Assembly: GCF_009696045.1 (NCBI RefSeq)
Contig: NZ_VUMT01000023.1
Span: 1 to 38,496 of the forward strand
Source: Velocimicrobium porci
Lineage (GTDB): Bacteria; Bacillota; Clostridia; Lachnospirales; Lachnospiraceae
Direction: 5' to 3'
Length of the DNA stretch: 38,496 nt
Below, in pieces: positions 35,134-38,496 of this stretch. Every line of letters starts with the position of its first letter. Positions within the stretch are counted from its first letter, which is position 1. The translations under genes and the position numbers were made by a program. The notes beneath the pieces were generated by a model that saw nothing but the letters and a program-made list of their open reading frames with translations, had not been told where the DNA came from and ran no database searches.

Positions 35134-35842
35134 TTGTTTCAAAATAGAAGAGTAGTAGAAGCAGCTAAAAAGGATTCCCATAAATTTAATAAAACTAAAT
35201 TAACAATGATGGAATGGGGTACTGCTGAACTAAAGTTTATTGGTGCTAAGGATAAAGAATACGTATCATGGAAAACATCTAATTATAAAGGATTATCTAT
35301 TATTGAACGTGATAAAAGACATTGCGTTTTACATGCTTATGAGCCTGGTACTTATACAATTACGGCTAAATGTAATAGAAAACTGTACAAGTGTAAAGTA
35401 ACGGTTAAGTATCAGCCGAAAGGAACAATCAATGGAACGATTACATCAGATGACTTTCAAGCAGACGCATACTTATATCTAATCCCTCAAAATGCAAATC
35501 TTCCAACTTATACTGAGAAACAATTTAGATACGCTTTATCAGAATCAAAAAAAAGATAAACTTGATGGGTTCACTTTTACTAAATGCTTTCCACTTAGCG
35601 AAGGTGGAGAAAATAAATCTAATTTTAAATTTACAGTAAAAGAAGGGAAATATTTACTGATTATGATTGGGATGTCATCATATGATAATACGATACCTAT
35701 GAACAACGACCCTAAATTATCTGAGTATTTTGGTGAAGAAAATGCAGAGACTTTAAGCGATATCCATAAAAAACATCGTTATTCTATTAAAGAAATTGAT
35801 GTTAAAGATAGAGATGAAATCGCAATAAATCAAAAATTATAA
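35134..35842 (+). pseudogene. Frameshifted, N-terminally truncated protein with Ig-like (BIG2) domain
   Basis: Two overlapping frames make one coherent protein. The first (35134-35559) holds an Ig-like fold of BIG2 type: KLTMMEWGTAELKF, VSWKTSNYKGLSII, YEPGTYTITAKCN and YKCKVTV. It then begins a second beta-rich domain at KGTINGTITSDDFQADAYLYLIP. The second frame (to 35842) continues it with FKFTVKEGKYLLIMIGMSSYDN. The switch happens in an A8 run at 35547-35554, where one base lost or gained restores the frame. No ATG, ribosome site or signal peptide is found at the 5' end, only a TTG at 35134, so the secretion signal has been lost. It was probably a surface or lipoprotein. Slippage on the A8 run could still make some product. 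Confidence 0.65.
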
Positions 35843-35847
35843 AATTT

Positions 35848-35884
35848 AAAACTCCACTAATTTTTGTTTAGTGGAGTTTGTTTT
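35848..35884 (+). terminator. Terminator after the Ig-like pseudogene
   Basis: AAACTCCACTAA (35848-35860 region) pairs with TTAGTGGAGTTT (35868-35879), followed by GTTTT. An uninterrupted minus-strand frame of 58 codons crosses this hairpin down from about 36022 but has no ribosome site; 35885-36056 holds no gene I can support. Confidence 0.75.
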
Positions 35885-36056
35885 ACGTGGTTTTAAGATT
35901 GTTTTAATAACTTGTGAAAACAGTACATGGACTACCCACCGTCTAAGTCTAATTGGGTTTCTAACCTGATTCTTTAAAAAGCCATTAGAACGTTCATTTA
36001 TTTCTGTGTAATCTTTTCTCTATTTTATGTAAAAACGAATTTGGAAAATATAGTTA

Positions 36057-36364
36057 TTAATCATTAAAGATAATCTGAAAACATCTATATCTGTCATCTG
36101 TATATTTTTGATTAAACTCTAAGATACTCTTTCTGTCATCAATATCAAAATTCCTTTCATCAACGATAGTAGAAGAGTAACAGTTTGATATAAGTATTGC
36201 CAAACATTTGATGTACTGTTTGTTTTTGCAAATCTTGAACCATTGACAATTTTGTTTCTTCTGTAAAAGAAGGAAAATATTTATCAATAAACTCTGCTTC
36301 GCGATTTGTTTCTATGTAACCACCAGTCAGACGAATCGGTTTAAGCCTTGATATCTGGTTTCAT
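36057..36364 (-). pseudogene. Remnant of a small hypothetical gene with two frameshifts
   Basis: AGGAGG nine bases upstream of ATG 36364 and a TATAAT at 36393-36388 look like an intact expression start, but the frame reads MKPDIKA and stops. The next frame continues as KPIRLTGGYIETNREAEF, then DKYFPSFTEETKLSMVQDLQ, and ends within the region. A third frame carries the tail STIVDERNFDIDDRKSI to a stop at 36057. The three pieces together would make a protein of about 100 aa. I do not recognise a family. The decayed state fits the island context. Confidence 0.5.
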
Positions 36365-36411
36365 GGTGTTCATCCTCCTTTTAGAGGATTATATCACAAA
36401 ACTCAGAAAAC

Positions 36412-36549
36412 TCATGCAGAAGAACGCTTTCCACGAGATTTGGACATTGCTTTCTCGTACATTTCTATTTCTTCGAGGAAAACGTGCTGGTGGTTGAAGT
36501 AGAGATCTAAAAATTTCATCTCATGGTGGCAGTCGGAGCATATCTTGTG
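36412..36549 (-). pseudogene. 3' fragment of a small zinc-binding-type protein
   Basis: On the minus strand the frame reads HKICSDCHHEMKFLDLYFN and continues through LEEIEMYEKAMSKSRGKRSSA to a TGA at 36414-36412. CxxC followed by HH suggests a zinc knuckle. Upstream the frame meets a stop after three more codons, where the plus-strand toxin fragment begins, so the 5' part has been cut away. It ends 47 bp before the start of the preceding remnant on the same strand; the two may once have been an operon. Confidence 0.4.
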
Positions 36550-36787
36550 GCATAATAATTATACAAAAGGTAGGAGTTATTTATCCATTTCTTTACAGAA
36601 AGTGCAAGAATTGGTTAATAAATATGCTGGAACTGGTGAACTGAAACGAGACAATAAAGGAAATTGGAGTAACAAAGAATTTGTTGTGACAGATAAAATA
36701 GTTGGCGTTTGTATTGACCCAATAACAGGAAAAGAAAGGCCTACGACTCGATTTTCAATTCATTATTTCAAGAGAGGAGGAAAATTG
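36545..36787 (+). pseudogene. C-terminal fragment of an Ntox50-like polymorphic toxin
   Basis: Eighty-one residues carry the features I associate with the polymorphic toxin type 50 domain: GRSYLSISLQKVQELVNKYAGTGEL, then NWSNKEFVVTDKIVGV, DPITGKE and RFSIHYFKRG. Such domains are predicted RNases at the C-termini of phage minor-head-type or secreted proteins. Only a TTG without ribosome site opens the frame, so the delivery part of the protein is missing. No stop separates it from the next gene: the usual IHYSK...HIVP ending is replaced by KRGGKL and the frame runs into the downstream start. Family assignment is from memory of the pattern. Confidence 0.6.
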
Positions 36788-37021
36788 ATGTTATCTGAGA
36801 AAGAGTTATTGTTCTACCACGCACAAGGGAAAAAGGTGCGAATAATCTGTATTGATGGAACTATATTAGAAGGAAAATGTACAGAATATAGTACAGCATA
36901 TGATAACGATCCAGAAGAAGCAAGTATTACATTAAAAGAACCTTTAAAAAATGGTATCTTACTTCCTTGGGTAACAGAAGTAATGGAACATGAAATTAAG
37001 AAAATTGAATATTTGAATTAA
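36788..37021 (+). CDS. Small LSm-like protein, probable immunity protein of the Ntox50-like toxin
   Basis: A 77-aa protein starting at ATG 36788 with an excellent AGGAGG (36775-36780) seven bases upstream, inside the end of the toxin fragment. It contains a compact beta-barrel-like pattern GKKVRIICIDGTILEGKCTE followed by YSTAYDNDPEEASITL, resembling small Sm-like proteins often found after phage-borne toxin domains. The position directly after a toxin fragment is the standard place for a cognate immunity gene. It is in the same frame as the toxin fragment without an intervening stop, so a fusion could also be made. Function as immunity is inferred from position. Confidence 0.6.
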   Translation: MLSEKELLFYHAQGKKVRIICIDGTILEGKCTEYSTAYDNDPEEASITLKEPLKNGILLPWVTEVMEHEIKKIEYLN

Positions 37022-37031
37022 TACCACCAAG

Positions 37032-37080
37032 TCCCTCATGAGTGAGGGATACAGGGAGTTGAGGTGGACTTGTCCACTTT
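37032..37080 (+). repeat. Two-hairpin repeated motif, copy 2
   Basis: TCCCTCA (37032-37038) pairs with TGAGGGA (37043-37049). The linker CAGGGAGTTGA follows, then GTGGAC (37064-37069) pairs with GTCCAC (37072-37077) before TTTG. Order, linker and first hairpin match the copy at 76-126, while the second stem has changed on both sides. It lies 11 bp past the immunity gene and may terminate it. Upstream CCACC (37024-37028) could alternatively pair with GGTGG in the second hairpin. Confidence 0.65.
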
Positions 37081-37160
37081 GTTATTTGTTTAGAATTTTC
37101 GGAAAAGCATGTTTATTTTGTTATTTGGTACAGGCTGGTATGAGTTTCAAAAAATAGATA

Positions 37161-37226
37161 ATAATAAATAGGAACAAGGATGCAACATTTTGTATAATAT
37201 GTTGCATCCTTGTTCCTATTTATTAT
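37161..37226. repeat. Recombination-type site, left copy, inside a 28-bp perfect palindrome
   Basis: Arms 37161-37188 and 37199-37226 are perfectly complementary over 28 bp around a 10-bp spacer TTTGTATAAT. The central 22 bp (37183-37204, arms CAACAT/ATGTTG) is repeated base for base in inverted orientation at 37940-37961. The palindrome probably also ends the recombinase transcript, since on the minus strand T-rich sequence follows. Confidence 0.8.
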
Positions 37227-37287
37227 ATCGGTTACTTTTTTATTTTCTTTAGAGCTAAATGAAAAAAATTTTAAAAATATTTATTTC

Positions 37288-37866
37288 TTACAAGTTTATA
37301 TTTAAAAAAACTTGATCTTTATCATCTTGTTCAATCCCAAGATAACGTTTTGTAACTGCAAAAGAAGAGTGATTGTAAATAACCATTAACATAATTGGGC
37401 TTACGCCAGAAGTCCAGGCATGATAGCCAAAGGTTTTGCGGAGGGAATGGCAACTAATATGTCCCGATAAATGAAGTTTGTTAGAAGCTTGTTTAATAAT
37501 TCGAAAGGCTTGAGAACGGGATAATGGTGCCGTTGGTGTTTTTCCATGGATTAAATAATATTCTGGTTTGGGTATACCTAAAGACTGTATATAAAAATGT
37601 AAGGCATGATGCAAACTTTGATTTTTTGCAATAGAGGATTCTTTTCCGGTTTTTTGTTCTATAAGAACAATATGTTTTCGAAATGTTTTTGTTTGAAAAT
37701 TATAAACATCATTCCATTTTAGGGAAAGAATGTCACTAATTCGGAGTGCTGTGTTAATTCCAACGTGAATTAGTAAGTAATTTCTAAGGTTGGGTTGAAT
37801 ATCTAAATAATAATTTTTTAATTTCTCCAGTTCATCTAAATTTTTAATTGGTTGAGCAGTGCTCAT
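37288..37866 (-). CDS. Small tyrosine recombinase (FimB/FimE-like inversion recombinase candidate)
   Basis: A 192-aa catalytic-domain-only tyrosine recombinase, close to the size of the FimB/FimE phase-variation enzymes and lacking the N-terminal core-binding domain of XerC/D or phage integrases. All active-site residues are visible: Arg42 in TALRISDI, Lys72 in QKTGKE, His140 and Arg143 in CHSLRKTFG, His166 in YNHSSF and nucleophile Tyr175 in KRYLG. AAAAGGAGG precedes ATG 37866. The gene lies between two identical 22-bp sites in opposite orientation (37183-37204 and 37940-37961), so recombination between them would invert the segment containing the gene. The right-hand site also contains a minus-strand TATAAT that may serve as its promoter. 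Confidence 0.88.
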   Translation of the reverse strand: MSTAQPIKNLDELEKLKNYYLDIQPNLRNYLLIHVGINTALRISDILSLKWNDVYNFQTKTFRKHIVLIEQKTGKESSIAKNQSLHHALHFYIQSLGIPKPEYYLIHGKTPTAPLSRSQAFRIIKQASNKLHLSGHISCHSLRKTFGYHAWTSGVSPIMLMVIYNHSSFAVTKRYLGIEQDDKDQVFLNINL

Positions 37867-37939
37867 TAAAAAGACCTCCTTTTAGTCAGTTTATTTTGAG
37901 ATTTCATAATAACGTTATTGGAAAAATGGAAGAAAGATA

Positions 37940-37961
37940 CAACATATTATACAAAATGTTG
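37940..37961. repeat. Recombination-type site, right copy, inverted
   Basis: CAACAT, spacer ATTATACAAA, ATGTTG. This is the exact reverse complement of 37183-37204, including the asymmetric 10-bp spacer. Local symmetry extends one or two bases each side (TACAACAT/ATGTTGTA). It lies 35 bp upstream of the csrA-like start codon and 73 bp upstream of the recombinase start. Confidence 0.85.
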
Positions 37962-37996
37962 TAAGTTCTGAAAATGTAAGACAAGGAGGTTTTGCT

Positions 37997-38269
37997 ATGC
38001 TGAAATTTACGATTAAGCCTGGTGAGTATTTTATGATTGGCGAAGAAATCAAGGTTGTTTTTTTAGGTGGAATGGCCAATAACTGTAAAGTTATGGTAGA
38101 AGCACCAAGAAGCTATAACATCGTAAGGGCAAGCGTTTTAGAGAAAAATGCGGTTCATATTGGAGAAAAACAAAAGATAGAACATTATTATCCGGAAGTT
38201 AAAAACTTAAAGGAACAGCGAAAGAGAACAATGAAGAAGCAAAAAGAAGAACAGAAAAAAGACGCTTAA
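37997..38269 (+). CDS. csrA: Atypical CsrA-family RNA-binding regulator
   Basis: The first 55 residues match CsrA: MLKFTIKPGEYFMIGEEIKV, a central beta-strand pair and EAPRSYNIVR. CsrA dimers bind GGA motifs near ribosome sites and control motility and carbon use. Of the RNA-contacting residues known from E. coli CsrA, Arg44 is kept, but Leu4 is Phe, Arg6 is Ile and Arg7 is Lys. A 35-residue tail rich in Lys, Arg, Glu and Gln (KNLKEQRKRTMKKQKEEQKK) replaces the short natural C-terminus, giving 90 aa instead of about 60-75. AAGGAGG lies before ATG 37997. There is no flagellar gene or fliW beside it. The neighbouring site and recombinase suggest switchable expression. Confidence 0.8.
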   Translation: MLKFTIKPGEYFMIGEEIKVVFLGGMANNCKVMVEAPRSYNIVRASVLEKNAVHIGEKQKIEHYYPEVKNLKEQRKRTMKKQKEEQKKDA

Positions 38270-38496
38270 ATCTATTTGGTAGTAATTTGTAAGTTAACCT
38301 AGGGACTTACAGTTATCTATAAAAAAAGTAATTAACCTGTCAAAAAAGGATTTGGGACAGGGAACAAACAGGTAGTGTCAAGTAAGTTATGAAAAAACAG
38401 AGCCAACAAAATAGGCTCAATAGAACCTTGAAAATTGTAGATATTTATTCCTATAAGCTCTCCGAGGGCTTAGGGCGCTGCCCTAAAAACCCGCAA
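38270..38496. other. Gene-free island end with several hairpins
   Basis: No gene is supported. Inverted repeats are TGTAAGT (38288-38294) / ACTTACA (38305-38311), CCTGTC (38336-38341) / GACAGG (38356-38361), GAGCC/GGCTC near 38400-38418, and TTAGGGC (38470-38476) / GCCCTAA (38480-38486) enclosed by GGG/CCC. The GC-rich last hairpin differs from the AT-rich surroundings and is reminiscent of the non-coding ends of conjugative elements; that is only an impression. None has a convincing terminator T-run. Confidence 0.35.

Noticed and set aside
35051-35155. 35-codon plus-strand frame before the Ig-like pseudogene as a gene
   Set aside because: It overlaps the antitoxin promoter on the other strand, has no ribosome site and no recognisable features.

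Overview
The window is AT-rich chromosomal DNA from an anaerobic, probably motile Clostridia bacterium, most likely a Lachnospiraceae member. The evidence is a PolC-type replicase, the pyrH-frr-uppS-cdsA-dxr-rseP-ispG-polC cluster, an adhE/[FeFe]-hydrogenase pair, strong AGGAGG ribosome sites, and chemotaxis and CsrA-family genes. The genus cannot be resolved from the sequence alone.

Bases 1-14300 hold a compact plus-strand block. A membrane-anchored NodB-type deacetylase and a long acidic bactofilin come first, then UMP kinase, ribosome recycling factor, undecaprenyl diphosphate synthase, CDP-diglyceride synthase, two MEP-pathway enzymes (Dxr, IspG), the site-2 protease RseP, PolC and a DUF2974 alpha/beta hydrolase. 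A hairpin terminator separates frr from uppS, and a bidirectional terminator closes the block against the convergent adhE.

Bases 14300-33750 are metabolism and envelope genes. adhE (minus) and a group-B-like [FeFe] hydrogenase (plus) diverge from a 298-bp control region. On the adhE side this region has a good sigma-A promoter followed at once by two Rex-like palindromes, which suggests NADH-responsive control. Next come a methyl-accepting chemotaxis protein, a CaCA cation antiporter, a complete oppBCDFA peptide importer behind a structured leader, a phospholipase-D-type enzyme and a cell-wall amidase. The block ends with a YhhN (lysoplasmalogenase-like) gene broken by one in-frame stop, followed by an ALDH3-type aldehyde dehydrogenase. 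The last two could form a plasmalogen-breakdown pair.

From tRNA-Leu(CAA) at 33909-33991 to the end, the window looks like a genomic island: many gene fragments, frameshifts and small mobile-type genes. Two intact systems stand out. The first (34303-35073, minus strand) has the layout of a type III toxin-antitoxin locus of the ToxIN/CptIN kind: a promoter, two 40-nt tandem repeats that each fold as an H-type pseudoknot (four compensatory base-pair changes between them), a hairpin terminator, then a 170-aa putative endoribonuclease. The second (37161-38269) is a small tyrosine recombinase gene flanked by two identical 22-bp sites in inverted orientation, next to an atypical CsrA. This is the expected architecture of a self-encoded DNA inversion switch. 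The island also carries an Ntox50-like toxin fragment joined in frame to its probable immunity protein, a frameshifted Ig-like surface protein and two minus-strand gene remnants. It also holds the second copy of a two-hairpin motif whose first copy is at the left edge of the window.
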